DNA of 64,000 nucleotides from Rhipidocladum racemiflorum (GCA_036346355.1 CM070585.1:7393001-7457000), one strand, 5' to 3'. Shown: positions 32,163 through 44,760, counted from the first letter of the stretch. A program made the numbers and translations. The notes: generated by a model from the letters alone, not told the origin.

Positions 32163-32625
32163 AACTATGGCTAACAGCGACGGTATTGGATTGCATTTAG
32201 ATCACGCCAAAACGACAAGGCCATGAAGCTCCGTATAATCTGGGACAAGCGGCCGCACCTTTTATTAGTACTCCTCGAATGCCCGGTTCTCGGTGGTGAA
32301 CGGCTGCCGAGAGGGGCTGGCCTCCGCCTGCGGTGACGCTGTCGGCGGTGAGGAGGGCAGTGGGGATTGGGCTTAGTATACGTTCCCGGGCGCCTGCTTG
32401 AAGTGGCGGCGCTGCGTGCAGCCGCGCGTGTCCGCCTCCCACATCCCCTCTCTGCCTGTCGACCACGGCGTGGAGGTCTTGCAGGATGTTGGGGGTCGCG
32501 CGAGGGGGAAGAGTTTGCAGTGAACTCGGCGGTTTGGGTCGAAAAGTCGGCTGGCCAGGAGAGGTTGGGGGGCCATTGGGCTTTTGGGAGAAGCCGGCGG
32601 CGCCTGTTACGAGGGGGAAGTATAT
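32163..32625 (-). other. GC-rich conserved block (copy 2), unrecognised
   Basis: Matches 14690-15190, including ggcgcctgcttgaagtggcg-type sequence. Minus-strand frames are open but not frame-conserved with copy 1. Function unknown; likely a decayed exon or leader. Confidence 0.35.
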
Positions 32626-34394
32626 GATGCATGGACCATAAATGTCACCCTAATGGCAATAATATAGCCCAATAAAACCGGAGTTGGGTTTGGTCGTGAT
32701 TCGTTTGCATGAAAGGCTGGCTACTGAGCATGTTCGAAATGGACATGATTTCCTACTGTTTCTATAAGGACTATAATTTAAGCAATTTTTATAGATGTGA
32801 ATTGTCCGATGATGTCCAAAAATTAATGAACAATATTTTACTACAATATTATGAACAGTTTTTTCCTCACAATAACAGTAGTTTTTGATGGTTCGGGTCG
32901 TCGATTTTCGATCAGACGGTCCATGAGGAACTGCTTAAGTTACAGTCCCATAGGACTACAGAGATCCCCGTCTGTTCGAAATTAACTAATTTTGATTTAG
33001 TATCGTTCATTTATAGTTTGAACCAATTTTCGTATCACAGGATCGGATTAGAAAAGGAGGATTCTTGCTTGGTTATCCCTTCGTTATATTGCTTAAACAC
33101 AGTCAAGTAAAATGTACATTATATTTGCCTCATGGGTACGTTCCCACTCGAGGATTAATAATATATCTCTAATGCCTGGAAGAAATACCACTCAGCCAAG
33201 CCTCCACGTCATCGACTTCACCGGGAAGCCCTCTGAAAAATCCAAAATTGCGTTTAGGTCCTTCCACCGCTACTTTTACAAAACATACCCTAAAAAAATG
33301 AAATTACATTTAGGTCCCCCAGGGTTTTTGTCAAAAAAGTCCCTACGATAATCATCGGACCAAATTTCGCACGGCACAGCGTAGCGCGCAACCATGCCTA
33401 GTTGGATTGAATAGATGAAACATGGATGCAACCCACGGGGGTTAATAATACTTTTCGCTTGGACACCACAGCCTGGGTGAAGACCTGCATCACTCGAAGG
33501 TAGTGGTGAAAAATGGATCCAATACAATGATAATGGTTCTAGTATATTTGTTTTTGTACCTTTTTCTAGGGTGCGGATATAAATATGAATACCTAGATAC
33601 GAATATGAATATTAATACTATCGAATACAAATAGAATACAAATCGAAATGAATACGGTCATGAATATTTCTTGGAATCCAAACATTCATGAATTCTTTAT
33701 ATTTTCAGCTAGAGTTCCTTCCCTTAACTCCATATACTGATGCATATGTTAATGCATTTTTAATGAGCTACTAAAGTATTATGTAAATGGGCTAGGCTAA
33801 AATAGGGGATACACGTTGCGGATATATGGCCCCCTAAATATTTAGATAATATGAGTTTGTATTCGTATTTGATGGATAATGAGATATCAAATCTATATTT
33901 ATTTTTGATCCGATACTATCTAACAAATATTCAAGCTGAAAGAATCCGTATTTGAAAATGGTCTAGATCGGTTGAAAACTATCCGAACCTTTTCATCCCT
34001 ACTTGAAGGTGTGTTTGCATTGTGGGATATATGAGGTGGGTTCGAGTGTAGATGTGAGATGGGATATGTTGAGGTGGGATATGAGTTTTCAATATCATAC
34101 CTTTTTTTGACATTTATTTGGGTTAGGTTTGGGGATACAAATTAGTTTGACCCAAATGCTCTTGTCTACAAAAACAATTTCAACTACGTGAAGCATCTAC
34201 TGAAAAACGAAAAATAAAAACATATTTCTACCCAATATTTTCCTTTCTCACCAAATATTTGTCATAATCCAAACGCCACCACAGATGATATGACCTAGCC
34301 AACCGCCCCTAGGACAAAAGGGGCCATGGCACCCTCCCCTAGAAAATTTGATAAAAAAACGGCAATCACTTACAACACCACCTATATTAATCAA
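32626..34394. other. Non-coding flank of copy 2
   Basis: Collinear with copy 1 in parts (about 32940-33100, 33400-33540 and 33670-33995), interrupted by a private stretch near 33150-33400. No gene or clear element ends seen. Confidence 0.45.
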
Positions 34395-34778
34395 ACTTAT
34401 CAATACCGTATCAGAGGTCATACCGGTTGGACTCTTGGAATAGTACACTCCGGTACCAATCTATACCGACGTACATTTTCGGGTTTAGTATAATAGTATA
34501 TATTTATAAGTATACACTGTTTAATTATATGTACAACATTGACTTATAATATTACTCCAAACACATAGGAGTACTATCAAATATAACATATAATTCAATA
34601 GACCATATTATCAATTTCATAAGTATAACTAGTATTAACCGGTATTGGACTGCTATAACCGGTATTGACCAGTATCGGATCGGTATGACTGGTATTGAGA
34701 CCAATATAGTATATAAAGCTACTTTATATTAGTTTAGGTGTCAAAATGGTACATCCGGTATGACCGATATTGATAACT
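34395..34778. mobile_element. hAT-like relic with CCGGTAT subterminal repeats
   Basis: The left end ACTTATCAATACC and the complement of the right end AGTTATCAATATC are similar. The interior repeats ccggtatt, accggtat and tgaccggtat in both orientations. No clean target duplication was found, so boundaries and superfamily are tentative. Confidence 0.4.
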
Positions 34779-34904
34779 TTGATATTAACTCGATGCATGG
34801 TGTTCTACAGCACAAGGGTAGGTGACTAGGCTCAAGTACCAAGTTTAGTTATATGTACGCGGACGTTTGCCCGTCCTCGCCAGCCCAACGACGTTGCCAA
34901 AGTC

Positions 34905-35390
34905 AAGCCGGCCCATTCTGCCCACGGCCCACTCCAACTGAGCAAATATTTTTGCAGTCCAGCCTAGGCCCAGTCAGTCTGTAAGTCTATATAAGCCCAA
35001 CCAGGCCCGGATTGGGACAGCACCAAAACGCCGAAGGCCGTCGCTCTCCCTCGGCTTCTTTCTCCCTACCGGGAAGTCAGAAACCACTGCACTGCGCCGT
35101 ACACGCATCGAACGCCCGATTCGTCAAGCCGCCATCAATCGCTTTGCTCTCCCCGCCCGTCTACTGCCGATCACGCATCGATCCCACCCGCCTACCGCCG
35201 ATCACGCACCGATCGAGCGAAAGCTGTCTGCCACGAGATGGGATGTCCTCACGTTGGGTGTCACGAGGTCTGTCTCGCTCGCACCAAGCAACACGTACGC
35301 CTACTGCGCTAGCTGCCCGGCACGTCGAGCGAGCTAGCAGCCTAGCACGGGACCATTCCCGGGAGCTAGCTAGCTCCCGTACGTAAGTTA
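34905..35390 (+). promoter_or_regulatory. Orphan promoter and exon-1-like segment
   Basis: Several GGCCCA/TGGGCC-type site II motifs (about 34910, 34925, 34966, 35005) surround a TATA box TATATAAG (34988-34995). A GC-rich, pyrimidine-rich leader follows, then a consensus donor GTAAGT at 35383. This layout is typical of a housekeeping gene start. No coding exon follows that I can recognise, so it may be a captured promoter, a non-coding RNA gene or a beheaded gene. Confidence 0.4.
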
Positions 35391-37187
35391 ACCCCGTGCA
35401 CCGGTGCATGGCATTTAGCGCAGGATTTTATCCAGTCTCCGTCAGCCTCTCGCGGCCCTGGCCTATGCCGGCGGCCATATGGGTGCCCATGTTGCTGCCA
35501 CGTTTCTGCACCAGCATGCGTTATCAACTGGACATCATCATCCGCATGATCTCTGCACCGATGATGTGCGTTGTTAACCTGCCTGCATCGATCATATGTG
35601 TGTGTCTCGTATGCATGCACCGTCACTTGAAGTCGCTTGTCTGATCAGTAGTACTAGTGCTAGTTCCTGAATATGGTTTGTGTGTGATCACTTTGGCATA
35701 TGGCATATGGTCTACCTTTTCTGAAGAATTGAAAGTGGGGTCGATGCTTTGGTTGTGCTTAAGGTAGACGCCATACTATTTTGCTAGCTTAGTGTGAGTT
35801 GGCATTTCCAGTGTTAGCGCTGGAGGCAAGTAGATTTGGGTGGGAATATTTTTAAATATCATGAAGAATCAAATGGACTGACTGGCTGTGCTGATCTTTC
35901 GAGACCACGATAAGCTAAGACAATGAACTGGATTGTTACATTGGGCTAGCTTTGAAACCTGATACGTCTCCGAGCCGCTGGCAGGCGACTATAGGCGGGC
36001 GTCGTGCCATGTTGACTCTAACGTTAGCGTCAGAGGTTTAGAGGTGGGCGCCGTACCATGCTGACCGACACGGCATGGGTTTGTTTGGCCGCGTGTCTAA
36101 ACCATGTCGTGCCACAACAACCCGTCGTGCTGTGCCGGCCCAGCTAGCCCGGCTCGTCTTTGGTAAACCCAGATACGGCATATTTGTGATTCGTACTGGT
36201 TTCATGCCGTGCTACTTCAAGTCCGGTCTATTTGCACTATTGTAACGAAATGAAAAGAGCCAGAGACGCACGGAGCTGAGGCAGTGGACACACATATTGG
36301 GAGAAAAGGAACTAAATTTTATTTATTCATTGGATACAAGTACAAAGTTATTGTCTCATTAAAAACATAGTAATAATATACATACATACTAGCAACTCTC
36401 CAAAGTCGAGATCGTTCACGCGTTCCAGGCCAGCGTACATCTAATGTGGTGTCGTCGATGGACGTGTGAGGGAAACGGTAAGACTAGCTATCATGCACGG
36501 CGTCACGAGCACGCTCAGCGAGCGGTACAGTGGAGCGTCAATTAAGTGCGCATGCTCAATATCGGTGAGCATGTACTCTTTGGTATCTATTCTACATCTT
36601 TGGGCATCTCCGCTGCCTCCACTTTCTCTGCATGCAAGGACTGCAAAGACGCCGGCTGCAAGGCAAGCCACAGCATGCCGTAGTGTTGTGGCAGGGCACC
36701 CTGCCGTGTGTCATGTCTACAAGCGTTTAAATATAGCGCCCTACCGCATTTCGTGCCGTGCCGATCAAAGCACGACCCATACAAGCGTTTTGTGCCTGCC
36801 GTACCACGTGCCAGCCCAAAAAAGCCTGGCCCAGTGTCCAGGTCTAGTCAAAGCCACCAAGCCATCGGATCTCTCCCTCGCCGCCATCGATGTAGCAGAA
36901 GCAGTGGAACCTTGTGCAGGCAGCGCCCTTGTGTGGCAACCAGCATAATTAACCTAGGATAACGATAGTGACACCGCCATTACTCTGAGTTAATTACACC
37001 ACCATTACTCTGAGTTAATTACACTAATCTCGGAATACTAGCTATCAAAACATCGGGCGCACCCGACATTTTTAACAGTTAATACATCGTATTCAGAGTG
37101 TTGTAGTAGAACAATAATTAGAGACTAAAATAGAAACTTATTACAATACATTGCCATGTAGGACTACAAGTCCAGTATATCTGATTA
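35391..37187. other. Non-coding; region of GCCGTGCC-type repeats
   Basis: 36060-36250 and 36680-36850 are rich in cgtgcc/ggcacg motifs like the subterminal parts of grass hAT elements, but I found no matching ends. A two-copy 25-bp repeat (ccattactctgagttaatta) is at 36974-37024. Overlapping frames at 36466-36962 show no domain. Confidence 0.35.
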
Positions 37188-37195
37188 TACATAGG

Positions 37196-38571
37196 TAGGG
37201 GTGAAAATGGTACGGATAATTTCCGACCGACCGACTGACCGAAGTGTCTCGGATAGCAATTCGGATAATTTTTCGGATATCCGAATATTTTTTACGGATA
37301 CGGATCGGATATGGATAAAATGTCCCGGATACGGATACGGATATCACGGATAATTATCCGTCGGATATTATCCGACAATTTTTACGGATATAATCCGCGG
37401 ATAATATCCGAATTCTCACATTATAGCTTAGCTCGGCTGGCCGGCTTGACCCAATGGCTCGTATGGCCGTATGTCACCACTCAAGTCACCAAATAGGGGC
37501 AAATGGGCTTCACCACTTCAGCCTTAGGCCCTTAACCCTTGACATGAGTTCGGCCAGCCCAGCATTCATCAAACCCTAGCCTGTAGCCTCCCTCACTTCC
37601 TGTCCCTACAGAGTTTGCCGCCCCCACCATCCCAGCTCCCAGCCTCCCGGCCGCCCCGCCCAGCCTCGCCCATCGCCCGCCGCCTCCCTCCCTACTCCCG
37701 CCGCCCGCCGCCGGCGTTGTGTGGCTCGCTCACCACTCCTGGAGCTCACCGTCGCGGGGCGTCATCCGCCCGCCGCCACGGAAATCGGGCTCTCTTCGCT
37801 CACCTGCCGCCAATGCTCCTCTCGTGAGTCGTGACTCGACCGCTTCCGCCCGACGCCCTTCGCCCGGCGTCCTTCGGCTTCGATCCGACGCCCTTAAGCC
37901 CCTTGCTTCTCGTCCGACATCCTTGACCCCTTGCTTCGTCGCGCCGCCGCCATCTCTTTGCTCCGCCATTCTCTCCCGCCGCCGCCATTCGTCGCCCGAA
38001 GGACACCGAGCACCGTAGTTGTTCGATTAAATCTGAACTTCTTTGTGCTATCTCATCTTTCAATGATAAGCATATTAATGTGTTGGTTCTCATCCTATTT
38101 GCAATCCAGATTCTCAATAATAAATCTCTGTATTATGGATGCTTAGTGCTATGCATGTGCTTTGTTACTTTTGTTTACCTCTATGAATGGTGTGCAACTT
38201 CTATGGATGATGTATGTGCAATTCTGAGATGTGACTCAGTATATTGCTATAAACTGTATGGTTTTAACGGTCTTGATGTCTCAATGTCCTATACAATTTA
38301 TGTTGGTTTTTTATCGATAATATTCATTGTAGCCCATCACTCCATTTTTATTTAGTGTTTACGCGTATTATTCGAAAAATATCCGTTCCGATGATTATCC
38401 GAACTTATTTTATCCGTATTTGCTCGAATATTATCTATATCCGTATCCGGCACTATCCGTGTCCGAATCCGTATCCGGTATTATCCGTGTCCGAATCCGA
38501 TCCAATAAAATTATATGGATCAAATACAATATAAGTGGTTTCCGATCCATATCCGATCCGTTTCACCCCTA
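37196..38571. mobile_element. hAT non-autonomous element with GC-rich captured core
   Basis: Ends TAGGGGTGAAAATGG and GTTTCACCCCTA, perfect 8-bp target duplication TACATAGG (37188-37195 and 38572-38579). Subterminal parts are dense in ggatat/atccg and cggataat motifs. The centre (about 37500-38350) switches to GC-rich, proline/serine/arginine-coding-like DNA with a leader-like start (aaaccctagcctgtagcc), then AT-rich DNA. It resembles captured exon 1 and intron of a host gene. No transposase. Confidence 0.88.
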
Positions 38572-38579
38572 TACATAGG

Positions 38580-39870
38580 ATCCAAGTGCAATAAAAATAT
38601 AATACATAAATACTAATTACCCCAAAAACTGGCGAAAGCTGTGTACGATCTACCTAACAATCTAGCCCTCCTGGTGGTCATCCTCCTCATCACCCTGATT
38701 CTACGGGTGACCCTCACCCCATGCGTCAACAGTGATAGGCTCCGAGTAGAGGGGGAATTAAGCAAAAGTGAGTACAGATATACTCAGTAAGCATTAGTAG
38801 CAATATGCAATAAGGAGGAAATTACTCTGCTTTTACCAGAACTCCACTTCCTCATTCTCAACCTTTTCTGAATATAGATTTTTATTAAATTGAAAATGTT
38901 ACGAGTTTTAATTTCAAAAGAAATACTACTAACACTCGTAGATAAGACATACTAGCTTACACAGCCTCTAGTCCAGGAGACAAGTATGAATTCATGATTT
39001 TAACCCTGTACAGATTTGTATCACTTTACCCATTGTTGCTCTTATTACTCAAAGCCCATAATGTTTATTCTAGATAGACGGCTATATCTCCAACCCTGCT
39101 AACTCGAGCCATTGACACCTTTTTGAGGCCGTCCCGCCAACTCGCAGTTAACAGTTGTACTCCGACTACCAGTTTGCAGTGCTAATCTCATAGTGTTTAA
39201 ATATAGCGCCCCTGGCCTTAACACTTGTGCCCCCATGGGCCTTAACGCTTTTGCCAACTGCCCTGGTTTTACTGGTTTTGCCTCAATAGGCATTATCGGT
39301 CTTACCAGTATGCCTCACTAGGCCATACAGTCTTACCACCCATAAGTATATATTACATACCCGTTGTGGAGATGCAGTGCCTTTCATAGAACAACCTTCT
39401 CAGGTGGTCATCCAAACTATGGTTGATACTCATTATACGGCCCATTGCTCAACTGTTAGTTTGTTCAACCTTATATTCTAGCATATGTAGAGGGTCCCAC
39501 TTGCCACTCAAACATTTACAACCCTGGCCACCCTCTACCCACCATAATAGATATATGTCATCGGCTCCTTTCATTGGACGAGCCATCCCATGCGTATCAA
39601 TAATCACTACATCAGTAGTTCACAACCAATCCATCTTTCTAATAGTCCATTCATTCATTTAAATCCTTAATTTCTTCTTTTTAATTTAAAATACGTTTTT
39701 GATATGCATGTAGTGACCATAGCAAAACCAACATTTAATTTTCATACAACTTTGATCCAAAACTTGCCTGAAATAGAGTGGTAATATGCGTCCTCACATG
39801 GCTGCAGAAGGTGATCTCCTGCCGGATTTAATTGGGTCCCTAAAATTATAAAATACTACATCTTAGATGA
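38580..39870 (-). mobile_element. LTR-like fragment, possibly gypsy, reversed
   Basis: On the minus strand the motif tactgagtatatctgtactcac resembles the tgctgagtacaaaatgtact segment of the long LTR at 6314. Other text (ggtggtcatcctcctcatca) fits the same kind of region. Ends and target duplications were not found. It may extend left beyond the hAT element. Confidence 0.35.
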
Positions 39871-40013
39871 CTATTAAGTTATTGCATGGTTTATGATGTC
39901 CAACCTTTTTTTCTGACCATATGTATACTGTGTTTTTCAATTTGGGGTATTTTAAATGGCCGCATTTTAGTTTGGGATGATTTGATTTATCACATTTTAG
40001 AAAATTTGGTTGT

Positions 40014-42501
40014 ATGGTATATGTACTTATACCACCCCCACAACGGACTGCACTGAGCCCTCTCTGCAAGTCTGGGATATACGTTGGTTATGAGAGTGCA
40101 TCCATAATCAGGTATTTGAAACCCATGAATGGAGACTTGCATACAGCCCGATTCGCTGACTGTATCTTTGACGAGGACCGTTTCCCGTCATTAGGGGGAG
40201 AGAATCAACCATTGAATGAAAAATACCGGAAAATAATATGGCATTTCACTGGGATCCCCACGCATGACCCTCGCACTAATGAAGCAAATAAAGAAGTCCA
40301 GAAGATAATTGATTTGAAGAATCTAGCAAATGAACTGCCTGATCATTTTTGTGATCTAAAGAGCGTGGTTAAGTCACATGTACCAGCAAGAAATTCACCA
40401 GAGAGGGTGGAAATACCAAAGAAAGCAGAAGGTATCCCTCATCCTGTTCAGAGGCCTAAAAAAAGAACAGGAAATCTGGCTTCTCAAACCCAAAGTACCC
40501 GGAGACGTCTGGGGAAAACTGGGCAAGAGGACTTACCACAGCCAATCACAAAAGTACCCAAAAGCAAGAAGGGGAGCCAGTTGAGACCTGGCACTGGAAA
40601 GAAACCTGTGGAAAAGTCAATTTCAGATCTAAACCTTTCATTTGAAGAAGCCTCCGAAAATAATGTGTGCGCACACATTGGCGGAAAAAAACTAAAGGAA
40701 CTTGCTCCTGTAATGGAAAATAGTAGAGAAGAGCAAGTAGAAGTGCATGAAGCACCCCATGATGAAATGGCCATAAACTTTATAATAACAGGAGAATCAA
40801 TGAATAGAGCAACAACCAATGTTGATGCATACTTTGCAAACAAGATTGCCACGATCATTGATCATGATCCCGAGCCCGCATCTCTCGTAGAGTGCAAGAA
40901 AATGCTCGATTGGGAAGAACGGAAGAAGGCAATCACTACAGAGTTAGTCTCTCTGAACAAAAGAGAGGTGTTTGGGCCTGTGTGCCGCACGCCTCCCCAT
41001 ATAAACCCCGTAGGTCACAAATAGGTTTTTGTTCGGAAGAGAAATGAAAACAATGAAGTTGTAAGGTACAAGGCAAAGCTTGTCGCTCATAGTTTCACTC
41101 AACGTCCTGGGGTTGATTATGAAGAAACCTATTCTCCGGTCATGGATGGAATTACTTTTAGATACTTGATCTCAATGGTAGTCAACTTGAAGTTGAGAAT
41201 GAAGCTAATGGATGTTGTCACAGCATATTTGTATGTAAACTTGGATTCGGAGATATACATGAAAGTACCGAAAGGTATTCCTATCCCGAACCAAGATAGA
41301 GAAAATAGAAACCTATACCGTGTGAAATTAGAGATATCACTGTATGGGCTGAAACAGTCAGGAAGAATGTGGTACAATCGCTTGAGTGACTTTCTCTGCA
41401 AGAAAGGCTACACGAACAGCGAAAATTGTCCATGTGTGTTTATACAATGATCCCCGAATGGATTTTGTATAATCTCCGTCTATGTAGATGACTTGAACAT
41501 CATTGGGACAGATGAAGAAATAGAAGAAGTATGCTCATACTTGAAGTCTGAGTTTGAAATAAAAGACTTAGGTAAAACTAAGTTCTGTTTAGGCTTGCAG
41601 CTTGAACATGGCCAAGGCGGAATCTTGGTACACCAATCATCCTACACGCAGAAAGTGTTTGAGAGATTTGGTTTTGAAAAGGCATACCCCGCAAAGACCC
41701 CAATGGTCGAAAGGTCACTCCAGGCAGATCTAGACCCATACAGGCCTAGAGAAGAGGGGGAGGAAGTCCTAGGAGCGGAATTCCCATATTTGAGTGCAAT
41801 TGGAGCGCTCATGTACCTTGTGAATAGCACTAGACTGGACATTGCATTCGCCGTGAATTTGCTAGCACGGTACAATGCAGAACCCACCAAAAGGCATTGG
41901 AAAGGGGTGAAGGACATCTTCCGTTACCTCCAAGGAAGCAAAGATCTCGGCTTGTTCTATAGAAGAAATAATGAATTGAATTTGGTTGACTATGCCGATG
42001 CTGGATACCTATCAGACCCGCATACTGGCAAGTCACAAACCGGGTATGATTTCCTTTGCTGTGGAACAACAATTTCTTGGAAGTCGTCTAAGCAGACTCT
42101 TGTCTCGACGTCGACAAACCACTCAGAAATAATTGCCTTGTATGAAGCCTCTCGAGAATGTGCATGGCTTCGAAGAATGGTTCACCACATCCAGAAGTCG
42201 TGTGGAACAAACCCCCACTATTATATATGAAGATAATGCAGCTTGTGTTGCTCAAATGCAAATGGGATATGTGAAAAGTAATCTCAAGAAGCATATCAAC
42301 CCCAAGTTCTTTTATGCCCATGAAATGCATAAGATGAACGAGATAAAGATATTGCATACAAAGTCGTGTGAAAATCTCGCAGATTTATTCACTAAGTCAC
42401 TTCCGGCATCTTCCTTTGAAAGATGTGTTAGAGGAATCGGGATGATGAGGCTTAGAGAAGTGCAGATTTCAGGGGAAGAATTTTCACATACTCCTACATA
42501 A
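40014..42501 (+). pseudogene. Copia Pol: integrase end, reverse transcriptase, RNase H (broken)
   Basis: 40014-41024 begins with integrase C-terminal text (GIYVGYESASIIRYL, FPSLGGE) and leads into reverse transcriptase. The frame resumes after a TAG at 41022-41024 and contains YKAKLVAHSFTQRPG and SLYGLKQSGRMWYNRL. A TGA ends it at 41448-41450. 41481 on carries the catalytic YVDDLNIIG, then TRLDIAFAVNLLARY, and RNase H sequence ending at 42230. A frameshift near 42190-42230 moves the RNase H tail (YEDNAACVAQM, TKSLPASSFE) to another frame, ending at 42501. Two stops and one frameshift make it inactive. Confidence 0.88.
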
Positions 42502-42744
42502 ATCTCGAACATGAAGTTTGAGTACCCAACGTGAATCTAGAAGATTAACATTGAAGTTTGGGTGGATTGTACTATTTTCCTTAGTAAGTTTTTCATTGAA
42601 GTTTTCTTAAGGTTTTTGATGAGGCAATCCGTGTAACATAGCAAGCGTATGCTATGTACTCTTTCTCCAAGTATTTTTCCCACTGGATTTTTCTGGAGTT
42701 TTGATGAGGCATATGCATCTCGCGGTGAAGAGTCCAAGGGGGAG

Positions 42745-42964
42745 TGTTAGGAAACTCGGTCCGTTCGTGGCCTATGTGGACTCTCCCGAAACCCTAACTG
42801 TAGGTTATAAATAGGAGGCAGTGGGTCACCTCCTGTACACGTGCAATCAGAATAATAAAGCAGAGCAGTTCCTCCTCATATTGTGTCTCCCTCTCCCTCT
42901 CTCTGTTCTTCAGTTTAGATCTATTAGGCAACCCTAGACTATTCGATAGCGAGGTTGTCTAACA
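42745..42964 (+). repeat. Copia 3' LTR
   Basis: TGTTAGGAAACTCGG to GAGGTTGTCTAACA. The ends are inverted (TGTTAG/CTAACA). A TATA-like ttataaatag is at about 42805, and aataataaag at about 42851 could be a polyadenylation signal. Its 5' partner is lost. Confidence 0.85.
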
Positions 42965-43205
42965 AACATTTGCTCCTATATGCACAACGGCTGCTAAAAA
43001 CTTGATCACTTCTCTATTTCTCCAGGAGATCGAACGGGACATGGGTAGTGACAGAGGCGTAATAGTGTTAAAAGTTTAAGGATACGACTAGTTTGAGTGC
43101 AATTTCAAACTAATAAATTTAAGGATATTATCTTAAGGTATCATGTATTGTTTTCTATATCCACCTTCACTCTTCCTCCTTCTATCTTCCTTACTCACTT
43201 CTAAG

Positions 43206-43722
43206 CAGGGTTCAAAACTCCGATTTAGGGTAGAATCTCGTCACTCACCGAAATTCGATTTTTCACCGAGATCTCGTTATTTCGAACAAAATCTGAACGA
43301 AATTTTAAAAGCAAAATTTGAATCTGGTTTTGTTTTAACCAAAATTTCCGAGATTTCGATTGATTTAGACGAAATTTTGTCCAAAATTCCGAAATCTCAG
43401 CGAAATTTTCCGGTACTATCACACTTTTAATTTTTTAGGGTTTTTTCAACTTCGCAAAAATTATGATCTACCGACTGTCCCACATTGGAAATAACGTGAA
43501 GAACCCAATCCGGTTAAATCCGGTCAACTTTTATACAAATCTCGGTCAATTTTACCGAGATTTCGGTCAATTTCACCAAAATCTCGGCGAGATATTAATG
43601 CACCGTAGCACTTTAATTTTTTTAGGGTTTTTTAATTTCGCCGGGATTAAAAAACTTGGAGGGGCCCGAAATCCGAAATTTTGCTGCAATCTCGCCGAAT
43701 TTCGCCGAGATTTTGAACCCTG
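43206..43722. mobile_element. hAT-like MITE of the CTCGGCGAAATT family, copy 2
   Basis: Ends CAGGGTTCAAAACTCC and TTTTGAACCCTG. Target duplication CTTCTAAG (43198-43205) / CTTCTAGG (43723-43730). Interior dense in cgaaattt and ctcgg motifs. Flanks on both sides (about 43110-43200 and 43735-43830) also resemble each other, suggesting an older local duplication. Confidence 0.82.
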
Positions 43723-43849
43723 CTTCTAGGTACTAACAAATTTAAAGACATTCACCTAAGATACTATGTGTCATCTTCTATATCTATCTCCGCCTTTCCC
43801 TACTTACTTCTCCCACCTCCCTTCTTCCCTCTCTAATACAAAAATTTAA

Positions 43850-44280
43850 ATTAGAACATTTTAGCATTAAAAATTTTAAATATTAAATAGGAAGTTTCAA
43901 TTCGAAAAAAAATTCAACAAAAAGAAATTAAATCTAAGATTTTCAAAACAGGAACCTACAACTTAGAAAGTTTTAACTCAATTTTTTTTTCAAGTTAAAA
44001 AGTTTCATTCAAATTGCAAAATTTCAAATTAGAAAGTTTCAACTCGAAAAATTTTAAATAGAAAATTAGAAAATTTCAAAAAAAAAGTTTCAACTCAAAA
44101 ATATCAAACCGCAAAGTTTCAAGTTAGAAAGTTCCAAATAGAAAAATTTTAAATTAGAAAGTTTCAACTCGAAAAAATTCATATCAAAAAGTTTCAACTT
44201 TAAAAACTTTTGGATCGAAAAGTTTCTTTTCAATAAACTTTCGGTTCGAAAAGTTTCACTTAAACAACTTTTGAAGTGGT
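43850..44280. repeat. Degenerate short-period array (GAAAGTTTCAACTC)
   Basis: Units of the type gaaagtttcaactcgaaaaa repeat over about 430 bp. A gagtttgagaaaaagggaat segment (44340) follows, as beside the 19380-19570 array, together with two copies of ccacttgtcacaag (44392, 44474). Non-coding. Confidence 0.7.
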
Positions 44281-44752
44281 TAAAAAAATACTTATTTTAA
44301 AAAACATAAGGGGAACATTTGAAATACAAAAACTATTTTGAGTTTGAGAAAAAGGGAATAGAGAATGACAAAGGAGATGAAGGAGGTGTTACCACTTGTC
44401 ACAAGAAGATAACTTTTAAGGGATGAAGGAAGCCGTTGATGATACTTGTCACAAGGAGAAGACATTTGAGGGGGAAGTGATACCACTTGTCACAAGGCGA
44501 AAGTATCCTCACCAAAGTTTTGATGAGAGCGTCCTTAAATTAGCAATTCCTAAATTAAAAGCACGCTAGACTACGTCAATACATAGTTGGGTTCATTTAT
44601 AATTATATCCTTCCAATCATCGTACTCATAAATGGATTCCTACCGTATCTCTGCTGCAATGCTCGAATTCAATATATCATATCTTGACAAGCTGTAATCT
44701 TTAATTGCCGACACAATACATGTGGAAGCTATTACTCTTGTATGCACAATGG
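44281..44752. other. Non-coding, no recognised gene
   Basis: Purine-rich stretch then AT-rich DNA with the acttgtcacaag repeats noted with the neighbouring array. Confidence 0.4.
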
Positions 44753-44760
44753 CTTTCAAG

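Larger units (their letters stand above)
24780..34000. repeat. Segmental duplication, copy 2 (contains intact WAK)
   Basis: Collinear with about 7850-17130. Insertions private to this copy sit mostly in intron 1: a CACTA-like relic (about 25860-26745), a CACTA MITE (27503-28030) and a foldback MULE MITE (28126-28526). For the last two, the corresponding sites in copy 1 are empty. A further private tract lies near 33150-33400. Confidence 0.85.
39990..42964 (+). mobile_element. 5'-truncated Ty1/copia retrotransposon with 3' LTR
   Basis: Runs from within the integrase C-terminus through reverse transcriptase and RNase H to a polypurine tract (caagggggag, 42735-42744) and a 220-bp 3' LTR (42745-42964). 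The 5' LTR, Gag, protease and integrase core are missing. Domain order places integrase before reverse transcriptase, which defines copia. Confidence 0.88.

Noticed and set aside
36466..36962. 160-residue plus-strand frame
   Set aside because: Overlapped by other frames, lacks any domain, and lies in a GCCGTGCC-rich transposon-like region.
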